Source: Trichosporon coremiiforme (lineage: Eukaryota; Basidiomycota; Tremellomycetes; Trichosporonales; Trichosporonaceae). From it: DNA of 64,000 nucleotides. Within the stretch, counting starts at the first letter, position 1, and each line of letters opens with the position of its first letter. The DNA lies in the NCBI GenBank assembly GCA_039545355.1, contig BCJJ01000002.1:707956-771955 (forward strand), written 5' to 3'. Shown here piece by piece: positions 46,338 through 59,300 of the stretch. Position numbers and translations under genes: made by a program. The notes below the pieces were generated by a model that was not told the origin of the DNA, did not search any database, and worked only from the letters and a program-made list of their open reading frames with translations.

Positions 46338-47515
46338 CTCTTTGCCAGTCGTTAGGGGATGCATCGTGGGAGAGATGGAAGAGTGTGAAAGGGCGGTGCC
46401 GTTGTGTGCGAAGCATAGCTAGGTCACCAGGAGGCCACGAGAGAAACGGGGTGTGTGGTGTCGTGCTGGTATTCCGGGGGGCTAATTCATCTGGTTGTAA
46501 AAGGTTTCATATGCGCTCTATGTGAGCGAGGCAGTGGTTGAGTGCTCTTGAGAAGAGAAGTGCCCATGTGAGGGGCGGAATGAAGAGGACGTCACGGAGT
46601 CCAGTGACCCTTGCCATCGATGAGGTCGATGAGGTGGAGAAACGGGCGAAAGAGGGGACAACGGAAGACCAGCACCGTACTGAGGAACCAGAATGAGTAG
46701 ATCCACACCGAGAGCCAGAGGATGGCTATTGACATTCGAATCAGGAAGCGTATCGTTCTCGGGTCGATCGAGGGCATCGTGGGTTGGGGCTCACCGGGCG
46801 GTCGACGTTCGAGGTTGTTTTGCAGGAGTCGGATTGAAGTCGCTTGAACGGCATGAAACGTGGCGGATAAAGGGAAAAGACTTGAGCAATTTGACTGTGC
46901 AGAGTTGTACAGCAGCTACGTCTTAGCAGCACACACTCCTCACAGCACACAGAGCAGATAGGTGGAGGACTGACTGGGTGTCAACCGGCACTTGCCACCG
47001 GAGATGAGTAGACTGTCCATCAGGATACACATGTTTGTGGGGGCCTAATCTGTATTGTTTGAATCGTCCCTTGTAAGCTTGAATGTGTAGGAGCCAGACT
47101 TATTCAGTAGGCTATCGACTGAGGTGCATGGTAAGCATCAGAGGTTGTGCTGCTCTATCCAGCGACGAGCTGACGCAGAGCATATGGTACCGAGAGCTTT
47201 GGCAAAGCCACCGGTGAGTTAGTTTCTTCTCATTCTTCCTCAATCTTCAGAGCTCTAATCGTCTCTTCTCTCGCATTCTTGTCCATCACCACAAACCAGT
47301 TGTTCTGATGACGGCGGTCGTGCAGGGGGGGTGCCACACAACGAGCCACGTGGCTTTGATCGGCATCAATTTCCTGAAGAGGCAATTCTTGGATTTGCCA
47401 CCCACCAGGTGGATCTGCTTCCATTCCCTGCTTTCCCTCCACACAACAGTGCGTGAATTCGAGCGCAGCACTCAGCTTCACTCTTTTCCCTCGACCACCC
47501 CCACTTGCCGTCTCC
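46338..47515. other. Intergenic region
   Basis: Divergent spacer between the minus-strand intron-dense locus and SYF2. AT content is higher than in neighbouring genes. No coding exon or RNA gene recognised. Confidence 0.4.
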
Positions 47516-48790
47516 ATGCCATCAACAAGGAGACGCGAGGAAAAGTCGGCGGCGCCAAGCCCCTCTCCAGCGCGTGCTTTGCGCGCACTGAGCGCTGCCT
47601 CCGAGACGAGCGTCACCAGCGGCGCTCACGTCCCGGACAGCGTGGAGGAGACCGATGAGGAACATGCCGAGGAGGACGAGCACACCGAGGAGCACGACGA
47701 GGAGAGCGCGGAGCAGGAGGAGGCAGAGGAGCAGGAGGTAGAGAAGCGCAAGCCGACACTCCAGGAGAGACAGGCTAAGCTGAAAGAACTGAGGTTGCGA
47801 ATGGTGAGTTGGCTGTTCGCTCGAGGAAACTGACATCATCAGAACGCTTCGACGGCCGCCAACCGGAAAGACCTCGTCGAGGACCACCAGAAGGCGAAGG
47901 TTACCGCCAAGGAGCTCCAACGTATGGAGAAGCAGAGGAAGCTCGCGCAAACTCTGCGCCTGAAGGCGGACGCCGAGGAGAACGGAGTGGACTTGGAGAG
48001 GAAGAAGGCTTGGGAGTGGAGCATCGAGCAGAACGAGCAGTGGGAGAAGAAGCAGGCTGAGAAGGACGGCAACGAGGACGGAAGCTTCAGCAGTGAGTAG
48101 AGTGCAGCTGAGAGCGACAGATGCTGTGCTCGGCATCGCATCCTGGGCAATCTGCTGTGCAGCCGATGGGAGTTGACACCCAGACTACCAGGATCACGCC
48201 TGGCGACGGTACAACAAGAACCTGCGTACGACGAAGCCCGACCTCATCACGTACAACAAGCAGAAGGAGTCTGCTCTCGGCCTTGCTCCCGGTACGCTTG
48301 TGCCGGCCGGTTCGACGAACGACTCTCTCGCAGCTGCCGGAAGCTCGAAGTCTGGCCTTTCCAGTGCCGAGGACCTCTACCGCAGCTCTGAGACCATGTC
48401 CTACGGCGATCACAAACCCAGTGACGACGCCATTGACCGTGTCATGTCCAAGATCAACAAAGAGTGGGTACCAACTCATGGGGCGTGCTGTGCAGCTGTG
48501 CCGATCCTTCTCGTTTGTTTGGGGAGAGGGCGCAATGGCACGACACGGCCCTAGCTTTGAATCGCGGGGACGCAGCTGACCTTCAGTGTTACGAACCGCC
48601 GCAGGAAGAAGGACAGCGACGACGAGTCCGGCGACGTCACGTACATCAACAAGCGTAACAAGGTGTTCAACAAGAAGGTCGCGCGCTACTTCGACAAATA
48701 TACAAAGGAGTGAGTCCAGCTTTCTTCACACTCGACGTCTAGCTGACAGACAGCATCCGTGCCAACCTCGAGCGTGGCACAGCGCTCTAG
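47516..48790 (+). CDS. SYF2: SYF2, pre-mRNA splicing factor
   Basis: Component of the NineTeen/Prp19-associated spliceosome, linked to splicing and cell-cycle progression. Exons 47516-47803, 47843-48092, 48184-48463, 48587-48709 and 48754-48790 join in frame, 325 residues. The SYF2 domain is clear: NYQDHAWRRYNKNLR (with 'Y..D..W..Y.K'), SYGDHKPSDDAIDRVMSKIN, NRRRKKDSDDESGDVTYINK, RNKVFNKKVARYFDKYTK and the ending IRANLERGTAL. The N-terminus is acidic with a Glu-rich tract, followed by helical Lys/Glu sequence. I use 47516 (MPSTRRREE) although an in-frame ATG exists at 47453. The exon 4 acceptor at 48586 was chosen because it restores the conserved NRRR block. Confidence 0.93.
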
Positions 48791-51700
48791 TTCTACTCAT
48801 CACAGCCCCGAATCCGTATCCATTGTTATACCACGAGAGACCATGTATGCAGTATTAGACATTCACGCCAGGCCGCGCCGCGCTCGAACCATTGCGCTCG
48901 CATGACAGACGCGTGGTGGTCGCGCGAGAATCACGAGCGCGTTCTGTCGGCGTTCTCCGTCGACTGTTTCGTATGATGTCTCGGATGGAGCATGGAGCCT
49001 CATGCTCTGCGTCGCGATCCATCGCCTCCAGACGCCCAGCCCGCCTGATCGCTTGCCCGTTGCAAAATGTCTGCAGAATTTGAACTGTTCACAGTTTCGA
49101 TCGTCCATGTATCGAACCTAATGGCGAAGTTGTTGGCCCACGAAAATAGCATGGTTCAGGAGATGGAGTGGGGCCGTTTCGGGTGTGGAATGCGGCTCAT
49201 CGTCTCGATCTCATGACCTTTCTGCATCGGCTCGTGAACTTTGGTGACTCGCGTGATCTCACATGACTAACGCGTCACGGAGCGGGCCGCACCCGCTGGG
49301 GCTACGCGTCGCGTCGAGGCCTGGACGCGATTGAGCCGCGAGGGGAGCAACCTTGGATGTACGCCTGGTGCAACCTTCGATGCACTCGCCGCGGAGATCT
49401 TATGCCGGAAACGACCCCTGCACAAGTTGGCTGGACGGCCGTGTAAGATGTGTCGCTGACAGAGGTGGTGGGGTAGCCTGAAGCAGCTGCGAGGCGGCGT
49501 CGGTGTCAGCGACAGCCGTCATTTACCGCCTGGCTGGGGGCCGCTCGGCCCGGCAGCTCCTGTCGGCGCTCGTGACGTCGCCGTTGCCACCGACTGCACA
49601 GTTGCCACCGAGCAACACGCTTTGGCCATTCAGAGTCGTCCCATACCAATGTGGTGGATGGGTAGGTTAACTCTCGGTCCTGTACCGTGACAGCATACCG
49701 TCAGCCGGGCCATGGCCTCCATTAAGAGTATGGTATGACAGGAGTTGACATCGGCGCGGCGTAGGTTTGCTCGCGTCGCTGTCGTTGGAGTTCCAGATGC
49801 AGCAACACTAGGAGAGAGGTAGTGATGAGTAATACTTTAAACAGCCCTGTTGCCTGGGCGCCGCGATCGTTGCGATCGCTCGATCCGGGGTCGCTTCCGG
49901 CGGAGTGGCGGCGGTGTCACTGAACATACCCGCTCTGTTGCGGTGTCGTCGAGCAGCGTAATGACGCCGCCTTCCACCGTCTTACGAATGGGCGTAATAC
50001 TGACCAAGCTGGGCTCGGCGTAACGAGAGGGTACGAGAGGGTACGAGAGGGTACGAGAGGGTACGAGAGGGTACGAGAGGGTACGAGAGGGTACGAGAGG
50101 GTACGAGAGGGTACGAGGGGCCGAGGCGCAGGAGCGGTTAAGCATCGTCGTGTGGGAAAATAAGCGTCGCCGTTGCAGGGCGCGTCGCAGGGCAGCACAG
50201 GCACCGGCGCATAAGCAATGTTAGACTCTCGATCTCGTCGTGCAATAGTAGTCCCGAGCAGTGAGCCAGCCGGAAGCGGTGATGAGTTAACTGCAAAGTT
50301 GGTGGGAGCCGGTCTAGCAGCGGGCGTGCTGGGCGTGGTGGGCCTGATGCCGGGCCTGGCGGTGGCCCTGGCGATGAGCGTGTGGGCACGAAGTTTAGCG
50401 GTGTGAATGGTGTCCAAGCAGCGCTCTTGGTGCCCGCCAGGCCTGTTCCCACTGCACCGTTGCGGTGGTGAGAACGTCGCAACTGCGTTAAGCGCAGTTG
50501 TTGCCGACATCCCAGACATGTCTCGGGCTGTTCTGGAGCGAGCGTGCGACGTCACAACGCCCCGGGACTGTAAGTCTATGAACGTATAGTTCAAAAAGTG
50601 GTCACGAGTGCGAGGTATTCTGAAGCTTGGACACCTTGACAAGGTATACCGAAGCTTGGTCTGAACCGAATCGAGAGTCAGGGACTGGCCTACGCATCCG
50701 GACATGGTACCGGGTTCCTCGCTGAGCTTGCAGAGATCACAGAGTTACACTTTCGTGCGAAGCTGGCAAGTGGAGCAGTTACTAGTTCCAGAGCTTGCCG
50801 CTGTTTCCCTCGGTTCCTGGCCCTGTCCGAACCAGAAGGCTATTGTCGCGCTGGAATCATCCCATGCCGAGAGAGCGTTACGTACGTTCCGCGGAGAAAG
50901 TGTTTCACTGGAAAGCATGCAACCATTCGGCGCGAGCTCCGGGCGAGCATGCTTAAGGGAAGGTTGTTTCAAACTAACTATAAGCCTAATCTGGGCTTGC
51001 GTTCCTTCTGTGCAGATGTTCTGCTCGCTCGCTCGCTCTGCGAACGACAACTCAAAGTTCAATCGCACACATTCTCTTGTCATCCGGACCTGCCCGGCCG
51101 GCCTGGCCTGGTCAGACCTTGGGGCAGGAGACAGAGTTGCCCACGCCCCGAGTGCAGCCGCCGCATTGATGCGGTGCGGAGTTCAGTGGGAATCAAACCT
51201 TGCCCGCTGGCTGGGAGTCGCACGCAGGCAGATTCTAGCGCTCAGCTGATTCCAGGCAACGAAGGTACAGCGTAGGTACGGGGCGTCGGTTGCGGCCGGC
51301 GCAGTTCACTTCACGTAACGCTCTCCCATCGCTTCCGACGACCGAGCGAGCGGGCTGGAGGGGTCGCCGGCGTAGCCGGGTCCTCGGGCCAGATATGGTG
51401 TTCGAAACACATAGAGCCTCGAGCTAGCGTCAAGCTCTCGAGTTCCCAAAAATCATTCCGAATTCTCTGAAATCGTTATCATATCTCTCTCTCTCTCTGG
51501 CTCAGCACGATCGGTACCGCCCATCGGACAGACCGCACGTGCCTCACCCGCCGGAGCCGGTTGCGACCCAACTTCCCAGTGACCTGGAGACAGCGGTGGA
51601 GCCGCACTTTCCTCGGAACAAGGTTGCCTTAGTGTCCACTAGTGTGCTGCTTATTGCCTCCTCCGTTCTGTGCTAGGGGGCCGAGATCAGCAGCAGAGGC

Positions 51701-53900
51701 TCGGGGGCTCGGCGAGGCGGCGTACTACGACTCCAGCAAACGGGGCCGATGCGAACTCGGCGCAGTACCTCTGCCAGCCGAGGACTACTGACCTGTGACT
51801 TAACTGCGTCTGCCTCCCGCGGTTCTGCGACGCAGGCGTCTCCCGCAACGTCGAAGTCTGTCTCGATGGATGTCACGGGTATGAACAACAGTGCAGTCAA
51901 GGTCCGTGCAACTTCGAGCGAATCGGGGCTTTTGTTACTCTGCAGGGAGGAGAAGGTTAGACTCCAGCTTGCACCAAGTTTGTCCCCCCGACTCACCTCG
52001 AGTCTGAAGAGCAAGCTCTGACGCGGCGTCACAATCGCGATCAGCGCTCGGTCGAGACTGACTGATGTCACTGTGGCCAGCTGTGTCCAGACCGTCGCCG
52101 TCTTCCTTTGAACTCAGTTGATGGCGCTGACGTCGCTGCGTCCGCTACTAAGGGAGACGCCGCTACACGAAACGGCGCCGGGCTGAGTGTGAGCCTTCGT
52201 CAGTCTGGGCTTGGGACGCGCAGAGTACAGCGTGAGACGGTCGCACTCGTGCCCTGCACATTTCCTCAGCTATGGCCCGGGGCAGATGGGAAAGCATTCA
52301 CCGCCACGCTGAACCTACGCGGAGCCTCTCTCCCGTTCATTAAGTGGACTCGGAGGATATCACTCTGTTTCCATGGTCGTTAAGAGACGCTAGCGCCATG
52401 CCACATCGGATCTCAGTAGTCGCCTCCGCTGTTTGCCTGGTCCTTGCATGCTGTGAGAGCGAGTGCGAGTGCGCAGCCTGCGTCATGCCGGAGTCCCAGG
52501 ATCTGGGAGTTCGGACAGGCGAGAAAAGCGTAGCGTAAGAGGAGAGTGGTATTCTTAAACTGCTGCTCGGCCACCATGCGTCCCTTCTGGCCCTTCTGCT
52601 TCCGTTGGTAAGACGTAAGGATTGGAAGGAGGGCGGGGAAGCATGCGCACGTTGTCAGTCATGAGGCACTCCCTCGGCATCTAGCGTCTAGAAAGGATAG
52701 CCACTTCCGCCCCTACGACGGACTTGGCCCCGAATGCTTATCAACAATGTTGCTTGCTCCGGAGTAAGTTCGCAGATCGGAACAGCAGCCCGAAGAGTCG
52801 GGTCTCCAAGCCCAAAGGACTTGCCACCACACTAACTGGAGCTTCAATGATTCCACAGTTGGCAGTTGACTCCCATAATCCCGTTCACCCACTTCCAAGG
52901 AATCCACCTTGTGCGTCGTAATGCGAGTGCATCATCCACACCCACTGCGCATGTCTTGCACTACTTGGCCTTGTTGCGACCAGAGTCGCGGTGCTGTTGA
53001 GCTGTTGTGCTGTTGTGCTGTTGCGCTGTTGGGTGCGGTCGGTGCGGAGAGGTTGAAAGCAGTGTGTCGAGTGGGTGGGTGACTACTGCGCGGATCCCGG
53101 AACAACAAACCTTACGGCATGTCTCGTCCCTACGTGGGGCTGCGATACGCCTCCAGGTCAATGTCGGTGCGACACTGTCTTCCTTCTTTCTCTCAGAGCC
53201 TGAGACATACATCCAGTGCACACTAGCGGAACCCAATCGTGCCGCCGCAGATTCCACAACGACGACACCGACGCCGGAGCCGCAGCCCGGCCCCGGAGTA
53301 CGGAACACCGCAAACGCAGCTAGCGTCCCTCGCTTCCAGCAAGGTGCAAGACATACGAGACATGCCAGACATTTCCGCCCTGAGCATGCAAGTATACTTC
53401 TACACACACACGAGCAGAACAGGGGGCCATGGTGTCACCTGACACCGGCCGACTGTGATCGCCCGACCCCGTTTCGTATCTGCCGTTATGGCGGTCAGCT
53501 GGTCGTCAGAGACTGCGCTTCGCTCCTCGCTCCCCTTCCTACCACTCGGGGCTCGCTGCGCTCACGGCAGACCCTCTCGGAAGCAGTTTTATGCATTACG
53601 CTAGGCTACGGAAACTATGAACAAAGTGTACAGAATCCTCGGGACCGGTCGATACAGATACAATTTTTCGGATTGAGGAGCGTCCTTGGTTGTTGGCTGT
53701 TGAATTGTGGTGGCTTTAGAGTCTATCTGCGGGGCAGGGGTATCGCGGGTACGCTTGGGTATACGGCAAGCGGGTACGAATATAGGACGGCGATGTAACT
53801 GGAGATCGGACAGGGATACAGTGGGGCTCAAGATGGTAGCACAGGGCGAGACAACGATGCGACAACAGAAGCGACAAGGAGCAACAGAAGACAGAGAAGG
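48791..53900. other. Gene desert 1 (5.1 kb)
   Basis: No recognisable protein, splice-consistent exon chain, tRNA or rRNA was found on either strand. It holds a decamer array (50021-50120), a CT microsatellite near 51485-51500, and repeated 'ctgttgtgctgttg' words at 52993-53030. Base composition is less codon-like than in the flanking genes, and stops are frequent in all frames. It could be decayed mobile DNA, a non-coding RNA locus, or a long regulatory region for the zinc-finger gene. Confidence 0.45.
50021..50120. repeat. Tandem decamer array, unit GTACGAGAGG
   Basis: Eight perfect copies occupy 50031-50110, flanked by one variant unit on each side (taacgagagg and gtacgagggg). It is a minisatellite with sharp edges. 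The unit is not telomeric. Confidence 0.92.
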
Positions 53901-56378
53901 CTAGCCCATCATGCGGGCCTTGCACGCATCGCGCTTGGCGCGGTGACGCAGCAGCGCATCCGAGCGCGCAAAGTTCTGCCCGCAGTCGGTGCACAGGAAG
54001 CTCTTCTCATTGCGGTGCGTCGTCGCGACGTGGCGGTCGCGGTCGTGCTTGCGGACGAAGCGGGCGTCGCACTCGGGGTCCGCCTCGCACTTGAATGGGC
54101 GGTATCCGACGTGGGTGCGGACGTGCGAGTCGACGGCGCTCTTGCGCATGAACACGCGCATGTTGACGCCGGCACACTCGTCAAAGCAGCACTTGAAGTA
54201 CTTGCTCTGCTTCTCGGCGACCTTGTTGTACTCGGTCCCGATCGCGTAGCAGTAGCGGAAGCACGCGTCCACAACACTCTCGTCCGTAGCGTACATGAGC
54301 CGCTCCGTGAGCGCGTCAAGCTCTGGGTTGGGGATTAGAGTTCCGTGTGGAGTCATCGTGAAGGCGTTTCGGAATTCCTCCACTGTCACGGGAACAAGTG
54401 GTACGCGCGGCTCCTCGGGCACCGCAGCCATGGTACCGTCACCGTTCAGAAGACCGTCACCCTTCCCGGCCATGATCGCAGCCGCAGCTGCCGGGTCAAG
54501 CGAGTTGACCCTGGACTTGACCTTGCCCTTGGGACCCGGCTTCAAGCACATACCGACGCGCTTCGTGACATGACGCTTGCGTGGCGGCGAAATCTGCATC
54601 GGCGCCATGAAGTGCTGCTGCCCGATGGGGTCCGCGTATTGGCCCATGACGATGCCCTGGTGCGTGTAGGTGGCGACCGGCGGCGGCGGAGGAAGCGCAG
54701 TCGTGCCGAACACCTGCGAAGCGCGGACCATGTTCTGGCCGTGCGCTTGCGGGACCGACGACGAACGGAGCATGGATGCAACGTTACAACCCATGTTGAA
54801 GGCGAGCTCCGAGTCGGACGAGCGGCGGGCGTGGGGGGGCTGGATTGGGCGACCCATGCCGAGGTTGACGCCGTCATGCATCTGTTGCATGTGTATCTGC
54901 TGCTGTTGTTGCTGCATCTGCTGGATGGTGGTGGCGCTTTGGGTGGGGAGCTGCGCCACCTGCATGGTGGGTGTCGGAATGCCATTGATGGACGAGTGCC
55001 TGGAGTGCGAGTGGTGCGGGAGGGGAACGTGGACGGTCTGGACCGTGTTGGGGAGTGATGGTGCCTGTACCAGCGGCGAGTGCTGCTGCATCGCCGGCGA
55101 CTTGACGACCTGAACGCCTGTGTCTGGGCCAGAGACAGAGGTCGGGATGGGGGGGAGGTCCTGGGCAGACTGCGGATAGAACTCCATCTGCTGCTGCTGT
55201 TGCTGTTGCTGCTGGGCCCGCTGCTCATGCTGGTCGGCGTTGACGGGCATCCACTGGACATGCGGAGGCGCAGAGCTCGGCGCCTCGGGAATGGTTGCAA
55301 GATTGCTGTAGCCGTACGAGCGGCCAGGAACTGCCGTTTGAGGCATGACGGGTGTAATAGGAGTCGGCAGGGCTTGGCTATTCGGTGGCACCGCAGTGTT
55401 GAATGAGTTAGGGTGCTGCGCCATAGCAGGAGCCGACAGCGGCGCCATCACGGGCGACGCAGCCGTCAGGTAAGGCGAGCTCTGCGCAGACAGCGACCCG
55501 CTCATGTCGTTGGGGCCAACGATCGGTCCGGTAGACAGAGACCGCTGGAAGGTACGACCACCGTTCAGCGGGTTGTAAACAGGGATGTGGAGCTCAGGCA
55601 GGGAACCCTGGCGCCTTAGCTTCTTGGACGACATCGTCGAGGCGGTGTCGATCTCGCTGTACTTGCGTACATGGCCGCGGCGAGACGGAGTGCTCATCTC
55701 CGGGTACTCATGCACGATGTTGATTGTTGGCGGGTTGAACGCAGGCGGCTGGCAGGGCATCTCACGAGGCAGGGCGGCCTCGGACCACATAGGAGAGATG
55801 TCGGCGGTTGCCTCCTTGAGACGGGTCGGGTCGATCGAGGTGGAAGTAGGGTCAAAGGTGGTGGTGGGGAGGTTGGGAGTCTCGAGCGATGATCCACGTG
55901 AGGAGGGAGTGCCAGCGCCAAGGACAGACTCGAATGAGAGGTTGAGCCACTCGGAGCTGTTGGAGGTGTTTGCGAGATCGGCGCCGTTAAAGCCGTTCGG
56001 GTCAAAGGTCGGTGAGCCGTCGCCGGCGTGCTGCTGGATCTGCTGCTGGTCGTGGACAATGGACTTGGAGACCATCGGCCGGGCAGGAGAGTCGGCGGCG
56101 GTGGTGAACCTCTTCATGAAGTCGTCGATGTCGAAGTTGTCGGCGGTCTCAACCCCGGACAACATGACTGTAGCGATGTAAGCAGGTGGCGGCGGTGAAC
56201 ACAGGGGGCGAGTAGATGCAGTGGGATGGACGGATGGAGGAAAGAAGCAATGGAGTATTTGGAAGGATGATGCGGGTTGTTTGGTTGTTTGTGTTGTGGG
56301 AGAGTGTGTGTGCGCGAGTGTGAATGTGAATGAGAAGAAAAGAAAAGCAAGCGCCAAAAAGTGTCACTTACCTGACAT
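53901..56378 (-). CDS. C2H2 zinc-finger transcription factor (Crz1/Ace2-like layout)
   Basis: 757 residues with three zinc fingers at the very C-terminus: KCCFDECAG...HVRTH, then KCEADPECDARFVRKHDRDRH..TTH, then CTDCGQNFARSDALLRH with a final Cys (KRDAC) in place of the last His. The rest is disordered and rich in Gln (two runs around QQQQQQQQQ near residues 320 and 440), Pro and Ser, with a basic block PPRKRHVTKR. Start: a 7-nt exon ATGTCAG (56378-56372) splices across 204 nt (GTAAGT..CTACAG) to 56167, giving MSVMLSGVETADNF. Starting at the internal ATG at 56165 would also work. The fingers resemble calcineurin/cell-cycle regulators of the Crz1 or Ace2 type, but I cannot tell which. Confidence 0.87.
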
Positions 56379-59300
56379 GTTTGGTGTGTTTACTGTGGGT
56401 GGGTGACCGTGTGTGTGGTGGATGTGTCAATGGAATGGAAGCGACAATGACCAAGTTCAAGCACCGTCGTCTGACGACCTTGAGCAGCGTCGAGCCAGAG
56501 TTGTGGCCAGGGGGTGATGTGTTTGGGAGCACAAGGGGTAGAGATGTACGAATGGAGTAAGGTAACGGGGAGTGTGACTGGAGTGTATGTCGTATGTACC
56601 ACGGCGAGGAATACACTTGGCTCCTTGAGCCAATTCAGCAGCTACGTAGAGGGCAGCGGCAAGCGGAAGTACGGTTCAGGAGAAGACCTGGAACAGTCTA
56701 GACTGAGGGGTAGGTGGGGTTGTCGCCAGAAGTGATGGCAGGAGGAGATGAGATGTCGAGATGTTGAGGATGAGATCTGGTGGATGCAATGTTTGTTGGT
56801 TGCTGGATTGCACCTGGAGGAGGATCTGGCCGGGGATCGGAGGGTTGGCCCAAGGAAGTAAACAAGTCACTCGCGCTCTGCTTGGTGGAGGGCTAGGGCT
56901 AGGGCAAGGGCCGGTGGAGGTCGGCTTGGGTGAGGTATGTTGGTCCCAGTTTTCGACTTGGTCGTTTTCGGCGGACCGGTAGCGGGCGATTGTGTTGCGG
57001 CAACGAGCTCGTTCTTTCTTTCGAGAAGAGCAGGGGTGATATATATACTCTCAGGATGCAGCAGATGATCGCGGATCGCCCAGAGCGGTGGTGTCAAGAG
57101 AGCAGGTAGAGTTGCGACCGGCCCAAACCATGTTGCCAGTCTAGACGACACTTCTACTGCAGGGCTTTCAGGCTGCCGGCCCAGGGCGTTGACTCCGGAA
57201 CCAGAGACAACGACTGCGACGGCGCACGACCCGAGGTTGCTTGTGACATCCACCTGTTGCAGCTTGGGTTATGACCATGCCGTACACCCTGCCTAGTACG
57301 AACACAAAGATACAGCCCACCTCCTGTATCCTGTACATGACGCTGCTGCCCGGGAGCCTCGAGCCTAGCGAGCCTGGCCAGTACATCCCCACAGGTCAGC
57401 CGGCACCACTCGTTTCACCGGCAACCCCTGCGAGGGAGCGTGCGATCCTGTCTTCCTTGTCTCGCCCGTCCCCGCCGAGCGCAGAGATTTCTGTGCTTTG
57501 CGCTCGACTGCTCCAAAATTTCCCCTTCCCTGCACCCTTCGCAGCCGGCTCTGGCTCTGTAACGTAGCTTAGTGCATAGCTCAGCTGAATGCATCCCTGC
57601 AGTACAAGTCACTGCGCCTGCGCCGGCGGTACTGAATGCGGGGTTACAGTTCTGCAGCGCCGTCGATTCAGCGGCTTGGGCGGTTGATTTACATTCTAGC
57701 GCAGCTCCGGTGGGCCAGTCCTGTGATCCTGCACCACATCTCACGCAGGTTCGCAGGGACTGCGCTCATGCGGTCGTAACATGCGGCAGCCGTAGTGCCA
57801 TACCTTAGTCCGCTCGCGTAGAGCAGAGCCGCTGAGTCTCGTGCGGCCGAGGCGTGCATCCGAGCCTCGCAAGCATCCGAGGATACCGAGCTGCTCGGGC
57901 CGTCATCTAGCCTGTCACCGCGTCGCCCGTAGTCCGTGGCCAGCCAACTCGCAAGCCTAAGTCTTTAATCTGCAGGCAGGAGCAAGGGAAGTAATGAACC
58001 CGGCTGCAGGTGCACGCCAGCATGCCAGTATGCCCTCGTCAGATGCAGGAGCGACCCAATGTTTCCAAGGTTCGGAGCTCTCGTCATGCATCGATAGGTG
58101 TAGTCAGGACGTGCACTCTCACGGGGCGCAGGGATCGATGATGGCGCCGCCAGAATGAGGATCGAGGATCGACATGACCTGCCCGATTCGGTCATCTCTC
58201 ACTAGCGTCGCTGATGGCGCCAAGGGAGGACCAGGCGAACCTTGTTCTATGTTGCCTGCGAACATAATACAAAGTTGGCGAAGCGCAGACTAGATTGCAT
58301 TTGGCAGCTGGCAGCTGACTACGTATAGCACGTACGTGAGACTCAGTATGCACCGGGACGAGGTGGATAATCTCCTACCTCGGGAGGGTATGCATGCATG
58401 ATGGGTTGTTGAGGAAGGCGGACGAGCCGTGCGCCCGGGCCGGTCGAGGGATGCAGGGGAGCAAGCATGCCGGTGCTCGGGCCCTGGGTAGCCTACCCTG
58501 CAAGACTTCAGGAAAACGAGCCCAGGACGGACCAGCGCCAGATTCCAACGACCAACGTGTTGCCGCAACCATGCGAGCGAGCCGGTCCTGGATCCCTGCT
58601 AGTCCTGGCTAGTCTGGCGTTATCCTGGGGCTCATTCTGGGCTTATCCTGACACTATCGGCGCCGATAATTCACTTAATGAGCATAGCCTGATTAACACA
58701 TGCTGCAATCATCCAGGTGGCCTTAGGTGCACGTTGGTACTGCCAAGCTCGTGAGACCATCCCTAGCGCTCTTAGCGATAGTCGTCGCGCCAAATGCAAT
58801 TTCGCACCTGCGCTCATGGGCAGATCTGAATGCGCATCATGCGTGATCAAGCGATCATGCGACGCGCGATGCCGACGTTACAGAGTTACTCTTGGCATTC
58901 TGTGCACTATGATTACGATCTCATTGCTCGTCTCGCTTTGCTCCTCTTCATCTTTGGGGAAATGCGAGCCGCGCGACGCGCGCGAGCTGGGAACCCGCGC
59001 GATCACGGCCCTGCTCCGCTGAACTACTACTCGCTGCTGCGATCGCTTGGGGACGAGCGCGCAGCAATGGGACCGTAGCATTTGTCCTTCCGAGCGTGGC
59101 ATTCGGAACATTCATGCTCATGCCAAATGCAGCGAAACAACGACGGCATTGCGGGCTGCGTCATGAGCGTTATCGCTCAGCGCTCCCGGCATACTCTTAA
59201 TGCCCGGGCTTGCGGGCTACGGCATTGGAGCGCCGTTTCAGCAGAAATGCTGGAAGGAGGTTAATGACGAGCGACAGAGGAAACTTCGGCCCTGCAGAGT

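Noticed and set aside
49917..50705. Minus-strand frame of 262 codons with repeated RTLSYPLVPS
   Set aside because: The repeated peptide is only the translation of the decamer array. The rest has no protein-like features.
53007..53798. Plus-strand frame of 263 codons near the end of gene desert 1
   Set aside because: Composition is like translated non-coding DNA (mixed Cys/Arg/His, no hydrophobic pattern or motif), with no conserved-looking segment.
56867..57253. Minus-strand frame of 128 codons upstream of the zinc-finger gene
   Set aside because: No recognisable motif, tail is low complexity (alternating Ala-Leu), and no splice connection to the zinc-finger gene.
58655..58668. Perfect palindrome TATCGGCGCCGATA
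   Set aside because: A single 14-bp palindrome in 64 kb is weak evidence for a regulatory site. No second copy or nearby gene start was noticed.
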